A stretch of DNA of 64,000 nucleotides. Origin: JABDBE01 sp963832245 (lineage in GTDB: Bacteria; Acidobacteriota; Terriglobia; Terriglobales; Acidobacteriaceae). The stretch spans positions 1,240,001-1,304,000 of the forward strand of contig CAWHTG010000004.1 in NCBI GenBank assembly GCA_963832245.1, read 5' to 3'. Below the pieces are notes generated by a model. It was given only the letters and a program-made list of their open reading frames with translations. It searched no databases and was not told where the DNA came from. Shown piece by piece: positions 52,442-60,462 of the stretch. The position numbers and the translations under genes are program-made. The stretch's first letter is position 1. Each line of letters opens with the position of its first letter.

Positions 52442-52918
52442 ATTTCACTCCTTCGTTCCTTGATCTCTCATGCCGCGCCAGCTCTGCCGTGATTGCCGTT
52501 CGAAGCAGTTCAGCCAACGATGCATCGCAGCCGTTAACGCATTTAGTTCGCCAAAGAAATCGCATGGCAAATCACTGAATTGCTGGAGTATGGAAGAGCA
52601 GTGGGCAGGAGATCGGTGCCCACATTGCGGCAGTGCCCTCGAACGGTCACGCCAGCCGGCAGTCGGGATGTCGGTTCTACGAGGATAAGCAAGGCTTTAG
52701 CGACACAACCTAAGTGGTCGGTGACCTGCAATTTCAAAGTTGAATTCAGTTCCGTGCGGGAAAGGAATCGAACTTGCTTTCTGATCTCGCCCCCATGCAG
52801 AGAAAAGCGAGTCCTGTGACGTGGACCGCGTCACGCTCGTGAATTGCCTAGCCTACGTCGGGAGTGGATCACGAGAGAACGAAAGATGAGGGACAGGAAC
52901 ACATAAGGAGATTCTTCT
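52442..52918. other. 477-nt divergent intergenic region
   Basis: No gene called. The ORFs at 52470-52688 and 52543-52737 overlap on opposite strands and lack a ribosome-binding site. Near the sigma-54 activator gene is the dyad GTGACG-n7-CGTCAC (52816-52834), a possible operator. No convincing -24/-12 sigma-54 promoter was seen. Confidence 0.45.
52816..52834. promoter_or_regulatory. Dyad GTGACG-n7-CGTCAC upstream of the sigma-54 activator
   Basis: Perfect 6-bp arms, 85 nt before the ATG at 52919. It could be an operator for an autoregulated or other transcription factor. Evidence is symmetry alone. Confidence 0.35.
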
Positions 52919-54031
52919 ATGGCAAGCCTACCCAAAATCATGGACGTTGATTCCCGCCCGATTCTGCCCCTTTCAAGGCACGTTGCGATTCCTATTGAAA
53001 ATGCAGCGGTCAGCGATGAATTGCAGAGACGGTACGACAATCTCACTGATCGGAAGGTCTACCTCCAAACTGAAATCCTGAGCGAAATGAACTTTGAGGG
53101 TATCGTTGGCAAAAGCGCGCTACTGCATCGGGCGCTGGAGGAGGTGGAGATTGTCGCTCCTACCGATTCTGGAGTGATAATTTTCGGGGAAACTGGTACG
53201 GGAAAAGAGCTGATCGCCCGTGCGATTCACAATCGAAGCTCACGTCGTCATCAGCCATTTGTAAAAGTGAACTGTGCAGCGATTCCATCTGGGTTGCTGG
53301 AAAGCGAACTCTTCGGGCACGAAAAAGGAGCCTTCACCGGCGCCATCATGCGCAAAGCCGGGCGGTTCGAAGTGGCCGATCGGGGAACGCTGTTCTTGGA
53401 TGAAGTGGGTGACATCCCCCTCGAGTTACAGCCCAAATTGTTACGAGTTTTGCAGGAACGCGAGTTTGAACGACTCGGCAGTACGCGGACGCAACAAGTC
53501 GATGTTCGCGTCATCGCGGCAACCCACCGGGATTTGAAGAAGATGGTCGAAGATGGGCAGTTCAGAAGCGATTTGTATTATCGCCTGCGAGTGTTTCCGC
53601 TGAACCTTCCTCCGCTGCGCGATCGCAGCGGCGATATTCCGGTCCTGGTGCAGTATTATGTGGACAAATACGCGCGACGACTGAATCGTCGAATCGAAAC
53701 CATATCCACCCAGGCAATGGAGGTGTTTTGCAGCTATCACTGGCCGGGCAATGTCCGTGAATTGCAAAACTTTATCGAGCGTGCAGTGATTCTCTCGCCC
53801 GGACCGACGCTGCGGGCACCGCTGGCGGAATTGAAGGAGGAAATGGTGCAGGCTGCGCAGTCGAAGATGGGCACCCTCGAACAGGTTGAGCGGGAGCACG
53901 TGCTTAGGGCGATCAAAGAATCCAATTGGGTTATCGGAGGGCCCAATGGAGCAGCAGCACGCCTGGGCTTGAAACGAACCACACTTGCCTACAGGATACG
54001 CAAGCTGAAGATCCTCTGCCGACCGCAATGA
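52919..54031 (+). CDS. Sigma-54-dependent transcriptional activator without receiver
   Basis: A 370-aa bacterial enhancer-binding protein. Short N-terminal part (about 60 aa, no receiver), AAA+ domain with Walker A GETGTGKE (90-97), sigma-54-contact loop GAFTGA (137-142), Walker B TLFLDEVGD (157-165) and arginine-finger region, and a Fis-type HTH (about 330-365, GAAARLGLKRTTLAYRIRKL). Good ribosome-binding site AAGGAG. Very similar in layout to the convergent protein at 54275. The two probably form a pair of paralogues. With no sensory domain, activity may be set by level or by a partner. Confidence 0.92.
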   Translation: MASLPKIMDVDSRPILPLSRHVAIPIENAAVSDELQRRYDNLTDRKVYLQTEILSEMNFEGIVGKSALLHRALEEVEIVAPTDSGVIIFGETGTGKELIARAIHNRSSRRHQPFVKVNCAAIPSGLLESELFGHEKGAFTGAIMRKAGRFEVADRGTLFLDEVGDIPLELQPKLLRVLQEREFERLGSTRTQQVDVRVIAATHRDLKKMVEDGQFRSDLYYRLRVFPLNLPPLRDRSGDIPVLVQYYVDKYARRLNRRIETISTQAMEVFCSYHWPGNVRELQNFIERAVILSPGPTLRAPLAELKEEMVQAAQSKMGTLEQVEREHVLRAIKESNWVIGGPNGAAARLGLKRTTLAYRIRKLKILCRPQ

Positions 54032-54274
54032 TGTGCATGCGAATCGCGTAGGTTGCGGTGTGTAAGCACTGCCGAGAAGAACTCGGCTATGCATTCGCTG
54101 CGAGTAAGCCCGATCAGCGCGGCACTAGAAAGAAGAAGGAAAGATGCCTTGGTTTCACGCAAGCATGAAAGCTGCGCATGACCGCAATCGTCAGCCGAAA
54201 TCGTGGCGTGCTTCCAGAACATCGCTTCTGCTGATTGCTAGAAGCGAGCGCGCCGCGAAAACATGGAATGCACT

Positions 54275-55345
54275 CTAATAGCCGTAGCTCACCTTTGCAA
54301 TGCCTAAGCGACGAATCTTGTTTTGCAGCGTCGTACGCTTTAATCCAAGACGTTCGGCGGCTCCCCCCTTTCCTGCGATGCGTCCCGATGCGGCTCTCAG
54401 AGCGTCGATGATTACAGAAGACTCGGCTTGTCGAAAGGTAGAGGCCGTTCCGACAGCAACATTGGTCTCGGATGAGATGGCAAGCTCGGTAAGCGGGACC
54501 TCTAACTCCTCACCACGTGTGAGAATAACAGCGCGTTCGATAAAGTTCGCCAATTCCCGGATATTCCCCTTCCATGGACAATTCGTCAGCATCTCCATTC
54601 CGCGTTTGGGAATGAATTTTATCTGTCTCCGCATCCGACCGGCTACCTTTGACACGAAATAGTTCACCAAGAGTGGAATATCCTCGCGCCTTTCGCGCAG
54701 CGGCGGGATCTCAATCGGGAACACGTTGAATCGGTAGAAAAGATCCTCGCGGAACTTCTCGTCCCGAATCATGGCCCGAAGATCGCGATGAGTCGCGGCA
54801 ATCAGCCGCACGTTGACCTGGATCGTCCGGCTGCTTCCCAGCCGTTCGAACTCCTGTTCCTGAATGGCCCGCAATAGTTTCGGCTGCAGCTCCAGGCTGA
54901 TGTCGCCGATCTCATCCAGAAACAGCGAGCCTCCGTCCGCCAACTCGAATCGACCTTTTCTTTGCATTAGAGCCCCGGTGAAGGCTCCCTTCTCGTGCCC
55001 GAAGAGTTCGCTCTCCAGCAAGCCCGAAGGAATGGCGGCGCAGTTCATGCGCACGAACGTGCGGTCTCGCCTGGAGCTGAGATTATGAATAGCGCGTGCA
55101 ATCAGCTCCTTGCCGGTTCCAGTCTCCCCGTGGAGCAACACAGTAGAATCCGTGGGGGCCACGATTGCGACTTGTTCCAAAACTTCCTGCAGGGCTGCGC
55201 TCTTGCCCACAATACCTTCGAAGCAGTACTCAGGGCTGATTTCTGATTCGAGATGAAGCTGCCGGTCTTCGAACCTGCTCACCTTGACAAGACTTGTTGC
55301 TGCGAGGTCTCTGAAGTCTGTCAAATCAATCGTTGCGCATGCCAT
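54275..55345 (-). CDS. Sigma-54-dependent transcriptional activator, paralogue of the convergent gene
   Basis: A 356-aa protein with a short N-terminal segment (about 40 aa), AAA+ domain with Walker A GETGTGKE (73-80), GAFTGA (120-125), Walker B SLFLDEIGD (140-148) and a C-terminal Fis-type HTH (AAERLGLKRTTLQNKIRRLGI). The start is decided by GGAGGAG before the ATG at 55345; the frame could extend to 55399. It lies 60 nt downstream of a run of micro-ORFs and may be their final gene. The recognition helix resembles that of the other activator, so they may share targets. Confidence 0.9.
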   Translation of the reverse strand: MACATIDLTDFRDLAATSLVKVSRFEDRQLHLESEISPEYCFEGIVGKSAALQEVLEQVAIVAPTDSTVLLHGETGTGKELIARAIHNLSSRRDRTFVRMNCAAIPSGLLESELFGHEKGAFTGALMQRKGRFELADGGSLFLDEIGDISLELQPKLLRAIQEQEFERLGSSRTIQVNVRLIAATHRDLRAMIRDEKFREDLFYRFNVFPIEIPPLRERREDIPLLVNYFVSKVAGRMRRQIKFIPKRGMEMLTNCPWKGNIRELANFIERAVILTRGEELEVPLTELAISSETNVAVGTASTFRQAESSVIIDALRAASGRIAGKGGAAERLGLKRTTLQNKIRRLGIAKVSYGY

Positions 55346-55405
55346 AGTCTCCTCCGAATTTTTGCTCTTGCGGTGCTTTGCGAGCATTAATACGAACAAA
55401 AGTAA

Positions 55406-55582
55406 CTAGCAGAGAGACATCCTCTCTCGGTTCAAGCATTCCTGGCTGCCTTGGGGAATCGGTTCCAGACGTGGCGCGGAATGACATGGCTCCAGGCTGG
55501 GATAATTTGGGAAGATAGCGCGTAACAGTTTTTCGGAATCTTCCAGACGCATAAAGCCGGCTCGTGTGGGAATGAACGTCAT
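55406..55582 (-). CDS. Possible 58-aa protein in the micro-ORF run
   Basis: MTFIPTRAGFMRLEDSEKLL..., no recognised domain. GAGGG lies five nt before the ATG. It sits between the 39-aa gene and the sigma-54 activator on the same strand. Composition (Pro, Ser, Cys, Arg) is not strongly protein-like, so the call is tentative. Confidence 0.35.
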   Translation of the reverse strand: MTFIPTRAGFMRLEDSEKLLRAIFPNYPSLEPCHSAPRLEPIPQGSQECLNRERMSLC

Positions 55583-55615
55583 ATAAACCCTCAATCCGCA
55601 AAAGGTGGATAGCAG

Positions 55616-55735
55616 CTAAGCTGATCTCCTCGTCCTTGGGCAAAACTCGATGATTTTTCCGAGTCGCGGCTGAGCCACCGTCCGCGACAATTTTCGAAAG
55701 TTGTTGGGTATGTAAAACTCAATCACTTTTGCCAT
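55616..55735 (-). CDS. 39-aa protein with two VIEF/IIEF motifs
   Basis: MAKVIEFYIPNNFRKLSR...LGKIIEFCPRTRRSA. The motif KVIEFYIP near the start recurs as GKIIEFC near the end, so the protein is an imperfect internal repeat. TAGGAG lies before the ATG and also holds the stop codon of the preceding 48-aa gene, so the two are tightly coupled. I recall similar short VIEFYIP/VIEFC proteins in acidobacterial genomes but cannot confirm it. It may be a regulator or a leader for the sigma-54 activator. Confidence 0.65.
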   Translation of the reverse strand: MAKVIEFYIPNNFRKLSRTVAQPRLGKIIEFCPRTRRSA

Positions 55736-55744
55736 GACAATCTC

Positions 55745-55891
55745 CTAGATCGTGGTGAATCTCGATGCGCGCAGCTGTGCCAGATGGTTCGCGTGCCTTT
55801 GTCGGTCGCTATCAGTGCGTTCTGCCAGGTTCATTGCAGCCATGATTAGAACTTCCTGTAGCGTAACGCCGCGACTGGTGATCTTCCACAT
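55745..55891 (-). CDS. 48-aa protein at the head of the micro-ORF run
   Basis: MWKITSRGVTLQEVLIMAAMNL...RASRFTTI. The first half is a short amphipathic helix and the rest is basic. GGAGGCGCTT is directly before the ATG, an excellent ribosome-binding site. It ends 9 nt before the 39-aa gene. No family recognised. Confidence 0.6.
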   Translation of the reverse strand: MWKITSRGVTLQEVLIMAAMNLAERTDSDRQRHANHLAQLRASRFTTI

Positions 55892-56045
55892 AAGCGCCTC
55901 CAAAGAGGAAATCGAAACTCAACTGGGGTCCTGCTTACGGGATGAGTCTGCAACGAACTGCCTTTGGTTCACAACGGTAGATCGGGTGATCGTCGTATGG
56001 GTATATCGTGGGGATTTCCGCGTGTACTTCTCGGGGAGGAGAGCG

Positions 56046-56447
56046 CTAGTACTTTTGGGGGATTGTACGTTGTCTAGTGGCGGGGGATTCAAGGTGCTTT
56101 CTTCCATAGAGTCGGGCATCAATGGACCACACTCCGGGTCCGATCATCGCTACGGTGGCTCCAAGGACAGCTACTATGATTGCCGTCAGCGAATGCGCCG
56201 AGCACGCAAAGAAGACCCAGATGCCAACGATGGCAATCGTGATTCCGGCTAGTGGCGTCCACAGACCCAAAAGCAGAAGTACGCCCGCGATAGCCGCAAT
56301 CAGATAAAGGAGGCTTGGCGCCAATCTAGCGTTTTCATGAAGACGCAGGGTCACGTAATAGACCAGAATCGTGCTCGTCAGCACGCGTTGAAGCAAAAGA
56401 CCAGCCCCGGGCCAGCCTTCGGCGAATGTGGAAAACAGACGTTGCAG
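56046..56447 (-). CDS. DoxX-like membrane protein, possible CTG start
   Basis: A 133-aa membrane protein with four hydrophobic segments, similar to the DoxX family: the N-terminal LQRLFSTFAEGWPGAGLLLQR is a family hallmark. That N-terminus lies upstream of the first TTG (56396). In frame back to the stop near 56468 there is no ATG, GTG or TTG, but a CTG at 56447 sits six nt after GGAGG. I therefore use it as the start; a TTG start at 56396 would lose the hallmark helix. It lies between the response regulator and the micro-ORFs on the same strand. DoxX-like proteins often act in redox or stress contexts. Confidence 0.6.
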   Translation of the reverse strand: MQRLFSTFAEGWPGAGLLLQRVLTSTILVYYVTLRLHENARLAPSLLYLIAAIAGVLLLLGLWTPLAGITIAIVGIWVFFACSAHSLTAIIVAVLGATVAMIGPGVWSIDARLYGRKHLESPATRQRTIPQKY

Positions 56448-56524
56448 ACACGTCCTCCGATGGTGGTCTCATGCTAATAATCGTGGAAACAGATCGAAAG
56501 GGTAGAAAGTAGGATTTACGAGTC

Positions 56525-57172
56525 CTACCGTTGGCGGACATCCAGCTCGATAATCCCGCGCTGGAGTGCAATGGTGACCGCGTGCGCCCGGTCGTTTGCA
56601 CTCAGCTTGGAGAGAATGTTCGAGACATGATTCTTGACTGTTGTTTCTCCGATGCAGAGCTTGTCGGCGATTTGCTTATTGGCATTGCCCTCGCCAATTA
56701 GACGAAGCACATCAATTTCGCGCGAACTCAGCTGATCGTCGGCAGCGTGGTCAGCCAGCTCCGCCGCAATCTCGGGTGGTATTCGCTTGCGCCCGGCATG
56801 GACGGTGCGGATCGCCTCCAGCAGTTCTGTGCGGACATTTCCTTTCAGCAGGTAGCCCCGCGCACCCGCCTTAATCGCCCGTAGGACTTGAACATCACCG
56901 GCATAGGTCGACAACACGAGGATCTTGGCATCAGGGAATTCGCTTCTGATCCGGCTGATGGCTTCGGTACCATTCACATTGGGCATCTGCAGATCCATCA
57001 GCGTCACGTCGGGGCGGTGTGCGCGAAACTGGGCGATGGCCTCCTGCCCGTCACACGCCTCTGCTACCAGTTGCATGTCCGGCTGAGTTTTGATGATCGC
57101 AGCGATACCCTGGCGCAAGAGCGGGTGATCATCAACAGTCATGATCCGAATCGCATTAGGACCGGTGCTCAT
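56525..57172 (-). CDS. NarL/FixJ-type LuxR-family response regulator
   Basis: A 215-aa receiver-HTH protein. Acidic pair D14/D15 in TVDDHPLLRQG, phosphoacceptor D60 in DVTLMDLQMPNVNG, Thr/Ser region LVLSTYAGD, Lys in GARGYLLKG, then a GerE/LuxR HTH (SSREIDVLRLIGEGNANKQIADKLCIGETTVKNHVSNILSKL). The start at 57172 has GAGGATTT before it. It begins 17 nt inside the end of the propeller histidine kinase gene, so it is the cognate regulator by operon and coupling. Confidence 0.93.
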   Translation of the reverse strand: MSTGPNAIRIMTVDDHPLLRQGIAAIIKTQPDMQLVAEACDGQEAIAQFRAHRPDVTLMDLQMPNVNGTEAISRIRSEFPDAKILVLSTYAGDVQVLRAIKAGARGYLLKGNVRTELLEAIRTVHAGRKRIPPEIAAELADHAADDQLSSREIDVLRLIGEGNANKQIADKLCIGETTVKNHVSNILSKLSANDRAHAVTIALQRGIIELDVRQR

Positions 57173-60100
57173 AAATCCTCGTCTTCCGGAATAGCTTAAA
57201 TCTACCGCCATCGCCGGATTTTTCATAGGCGATAGCGGCAGGAACTGTCAACCGAACTTCTGTGCCGGCGCCCGCTTCGCTCCAGATATCCAATCGGGCT
57301 CCAATTCCTTCCGCCCGTTCATACATGCCAGGCACGCCCCAATGACCGGCGCGACCGTGGTCTTCCAGCACTTTGGGATCGATCCCTTTTCCATCATCTC
57401 GTACGATTAACAAAAAAGCAGCATCATCATAGCGCAGCTCGGCTTCAATGCTCCGGGCATCTGCGTGGCGGTAAGCATTGCGCAGCAACTCTCGTGCAAT
57501 TCGATAGATCTCTTCCCCGATCATTGGCCGTTTCGGTCGTCGCTCACCCTCTACAATTACCCGCAGTGGTGGCGAACCGTGCTCACCGTTTTGCGAGGAC
57601 GCAAGTTCGCGACCCGTGTCTAGCAGCATCTGTTCGAGCCTGCTTTCGTTGAATGGCCCCGAACGCAATTGCTGAATGGCGCTACGACCCTCCGCGAGTG
57701 CCTGATCGGCGGAAACTAGCGCGCTATCCAGAGCTTCAGATGCTTCCTCGGGACGATCCGGGAGCTGATAGCGAGCTGCCTGAAAACGGAAGACGAGGCC
57801 TTGAAAACTTTGCAACAGTGTGTCGTGCAGATCCCGAGCGATTCGTGCCCTCTCGCCGACGCGCGCATCCAGCGTGATCTCGAACTGTTTATGCAATCGC
57901 TGAACACGGAACTGATAGGCCGCCCAGAGTAGTGCCAGAAAAATAGCTCCGCAGAGCGCACGAAACCAATTCGTTTGGTAAAAGTGCGGCAGCAGCGCGA
58001 ATCGCACGCCGGCTTCCTGGGCGCTCCAAATGCCGAAATTGTTTGCCGCAAGCACGTGAAACGAATATTCTCTCGGATCCATGTTCGTGTAGTGCGCGGT
58101 ACGGTGCGTGCCGGCGTCCACCCAGTCCTTGTCAAACGGTTCGAGACGGTATTTGAACCGTAGTTTGTCTGGGTCTGAGAAGCTCAATGCCGTGAAGCGA
58201 AAATCCAGTGTGCTGTTGCCGGGCGGTATGGAACTCGGGCCTTTGCCCATCAGCGCCAACTTGTTGGCCCATGCCTCCTCCAACACCACCGGCGGAGGAA
58301 GGTGATTGCCCGCAGTTGGGTCAATAGCAACCACGCCGCGCATGGTCGGAAACCATATTCGACCATCGTTTGTTTCCAACCCTGCCGGGCTCCCCACATC
58401 GGATTCGCTACTCCTCATGCCCTCGGCAACCCCGTACGAGACAGGCAAGATGGAAGAGATTTTCCCATCTCCGAGATCATTTAATTCCTTCAAACTAATG
58501 CGAAAGATGTTTTGAGTCGAGCTGACCCAAAGGTCGCCTCGGCTATCCTCGAGCATGCCTGCCAACATGTTGTTGGGCAAGCCGTCTTTGGTCGTGATCG
58601 TCTTTAAACGGCCGTCGCGCAAACGGGTCAGTCCACCACCGTAGCTCGCGATCCATAGAGTCCCGGTTGAATCTTGATGGAGATCCACGCTGCGTTCGGG
58701 CAGACCTTTGTTCTGATCGTAGCGGACGGTCTTGTCGCCTCGGATATAAACGAGTTCTTTCACGCCACCCACCCATAAGCCACCGTCCCGGTCCTCGACG
58801 ATCTGATTCACGTCGGAGATGCCGGGTATCTGATCGAGTTTTCCTCCGCGAAAACGATAAAGCCCTCCCGGGTGTTCCTCCATAAAGGCCCCAATCCAAA
58901 GAGTGCCTTCGCGACCCTGGTGGATGGCTCTCACGTCCGGGGCTCCAATCTTGAAGTCGCTCAGCACTCCCGAGCTATAGCGATGCACGCCGCCATATCC
59001 GGCGAACCACAGGTCGCCGTCACCTGTCTGGGTGATGGCGCGAACGTTCGCCACGCCCGGTAACAAATGAAAGTGGTTCCCGTCGCACCAGTAGAGCGAG
59101 TCTCCCCCCAGCCAGATGCGGCCTTCCCGATCTTGAAACACAGCATTGAAACCTGCGTCGGAGAGGCCTTCGTTTTTTCCATACGCAAACAAAGGGGCTC
59201 GTCTTAAACGAACCAGCCCCAACCCATTCGTGCCAACCCATACATTGCCCTCGCGATCCACTAGTAGGCTCCGTGCCTTGAGCAAGTCGCCACCCGAAGA
59301 AGGCAAGGGTACTGGTTCTGGTGGACTAAGAGTACCGTTTGCAATCCGGCAGAGGCCTGCGGGCGTGAGCAATAACAAGTCCCCATTCGATTCTTCCGCC
59401 ATGCTTATGGTGAACAAGAGGTAGTCACTCAACAATTCGCGGCGGGTCAATTTCCGCGGAAACGGCGGTAAGGGTACGTCAGAGAATACCCCCTGGTAAT
59501 AGCGCACCAGCCGATACCGGTCGCGAAAACCAATCCAGACACTCCCGTCGCGGGCTTCGTGAACGAGAAAACGGGTCGGTTGCTGGCTTTTCAGGGTTGC
59601 AATGGAACCTTCGGCTCCGAAACGCACAACATCTTCTCCGTAGCGGAACCACATGCTCCCGTCCCGCGCCTGCAGAAAAAATTCCTGGACCGGTTTTCCG
59701 CGATGAGTAAGGTAAGCCTCCAGCTTCGCGCCGACAAAATGTGCAACGCCCTCCGAGGTGTTGAACCACAGCTTCCCTTCTTTGTCCTCGCGGATGGAGC
59801 TAACGAATCGGCTCGGCAACCCGTCGCGCCTCCTATAGGCAGTGATAACGCCGTTATCCAGGCGGATGAGACCGCCGTCCAAGGTTCCGATCCACAACAC
59901 TCCGGAGCGACTTTCGTGCAGTGAGAGAATCCCGTTGTTGCCGAGAGGCAGCATATTCCCGGATTCGAAAAGCGTAAAGCGCTCGCCATCAAAGCGTGCG
60001 AGCCCTCCGAATGTGCCTACCCAGAGATAGCCCTGTTGGTCCTGCAACATCGCAGTCACAGAGTTTTGTGGCAGACCTTGCTCCGCCTGCCAAGCCCTGG

Positions 60101-60263
60101 CGACGTACTGCGGAGTTTGTAATTGGGCGTTTACAGGAGCTGTTGCGAAAGTAAGAGCCGCGCTCGCCAGAAACAACATGCGGGTGAGACACGAGACCAG
60201 TGCTGACCCCGCCATGGCGCGGGGCCGGGTGAAGCGAAGCGGAAGCGGTCGGCGAGAAGGCAT
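57156..60263 (-). CDS. Two-component regulator propeller histidine kinase (HisKA_3)
   Basis: A 1035-aa membrane sensor. Signal/anchor (LTRMLFLASAALTFATAPVNA), about 14 periplasmic propeller repeats (DQQGYLWVGTFGGLARFDG, RDGGLWVGGVKELVY), a Y_Y_Y domain (FKYRLEPFDKDW), one membrane helix (ALCGAIFLALLWAAY), HisKA_3 with His813 in RDLHDTLLQSFQG and a C-terminal HATPase (ELLRNAYRHADA, DDGKGID). The ARDLHD H-box fits NarX-type kinases, which pair with NarL-type regulators, as found immediately downstream. The input is not known; propellers of this type bind glycans in gut Bacteroidetes, by analogy only. Divergent from the TonB receptor at 60463. Confidence 0.93.
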   Translation of the reverse strand: MPSRRPLPLRFTRPRAMAGSALVSCLTRMLFLASAALTFATAPVNAQLQTPQYVARAWQAEQGLPQNSVTAMLQDQQGYLWVGTFGGLARFDGERFTLFESGNMLPLGNNGILSLHESRSGVLWIGTLDGGLIRLDNGVITAYRRRDGLPSRFVSSIREDKEGKLWFNTSEGVAHFVGAKLEAYLTHRGKPVQEFFLQARDGSMWFRYGEDVVRFGAEGSIATLKSQQPTRFLVHEARDGSVWIGFRDRYRLVRYYQGVFSDVPLPPFPRKLTRRELLSDYLLFTISMAEESNGDLLLLTPAGLCRIANGTLSPPEPVPLPSSGGDLLKARSLLVDREGNVWVGTNGLGLVRLRRAPLFAYGKNEGLSDAGFNAVFQDREGRIWLGGDSLYWCDGNHFHLLPGVANVRAITQTGDGDLWFAGYGGVHRYSSGVLSDFKIGAPDVRAIHQGREGTLWIGAFMEEHPGGLYRFRGGKLDQIPGISDVNQIVEDRDGGLWVGGVKELVYIRGDKTVRYDQNKGLPERSVDLHQDSTGTLWIASYGGGLTRLRDGRLKTITTKDGLPNNMLAGMLEDSRGDLWVSSTQNIFRISLKELNDLGDGKISSILPVSYGVAEGMRSSESDVGSPAGLETNDGRIWFPTMRGVVAIDPTAGNHLPPPVVLEEAWANKLALMGKGPSSIPPGNSTLDFRFTALSFSDPDKLRFKYRLEPFDKDWVDAGTHRTAHYTNMDPREYSFHVLAANNFGIWSAQEAGVRFALLPHFYQTNWFRALCGAIFLALLWAAYQFRVQRLHKQFEITLDARVGERARIARDLHDTLLQSFQGLVFRFQAARYQLPDRPEEASEALDSALVSADQALAEGRSAIQQLRSGPFNESRLEQMLLDTGRELASSQNGEHGSPPLRVIVEGERRPKRPMIGEEIYRIARELLRNAYRHADARSIEAELRYDDAAFLLIVRDDGKGIDPKVLEDHGRAGHWGVPGMYERAEGIGARLDIWSEAGAGTEVRLTVPAAIAYEKSGDGGRFKLFRKTRIYEHRS

Positions 60264-60377
60264 TTGTTTAATTCGCAGCCGAACGGCGTCAGGCGCTATT
60301 GTCCCTTCAGGAGCGCACTGTTCCTATGACCAGCGAATTTAGCACTCTCGTCGGGGTTTGTCAGTCTTCTTTACTGC

Positions 60378-60406
60378 TTGACAGTCGACCCCAGTGTGAG
60401 TAGCGT
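60378..60406 (+). promoter_or_regulatory. Possible promoter for the TonB receptor
   Basis: TTGACA at 60378-60383 and TAGCGT at 60401-60406 with a 17-nt spacer, about 57 nt before the ATG at 60463. The -35 is perfect, the -10 poor (3 of 6). Confidence 0.35.
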
Positions 60407-60462
60407 TTCCTTCGCCAACTCTGCGGAAGTCTGCGCCAGTTCATCCCGGATTGGGGACGGGT

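Noticed and set aside
52543..52737. Minus-strand ORF of 64 aa upstream of the glycosyltransferase operon
   Set aside because: TTG start without ribosome-binding site; overlaps an equally weak frame on the other strand.
55752..56252. Plus-strand ORF of 166 aa
   Set aside because: Antisense to the 48-aa gene and the DoxX-like gene; low-complexity and Cys/Arg/Ser-rich.
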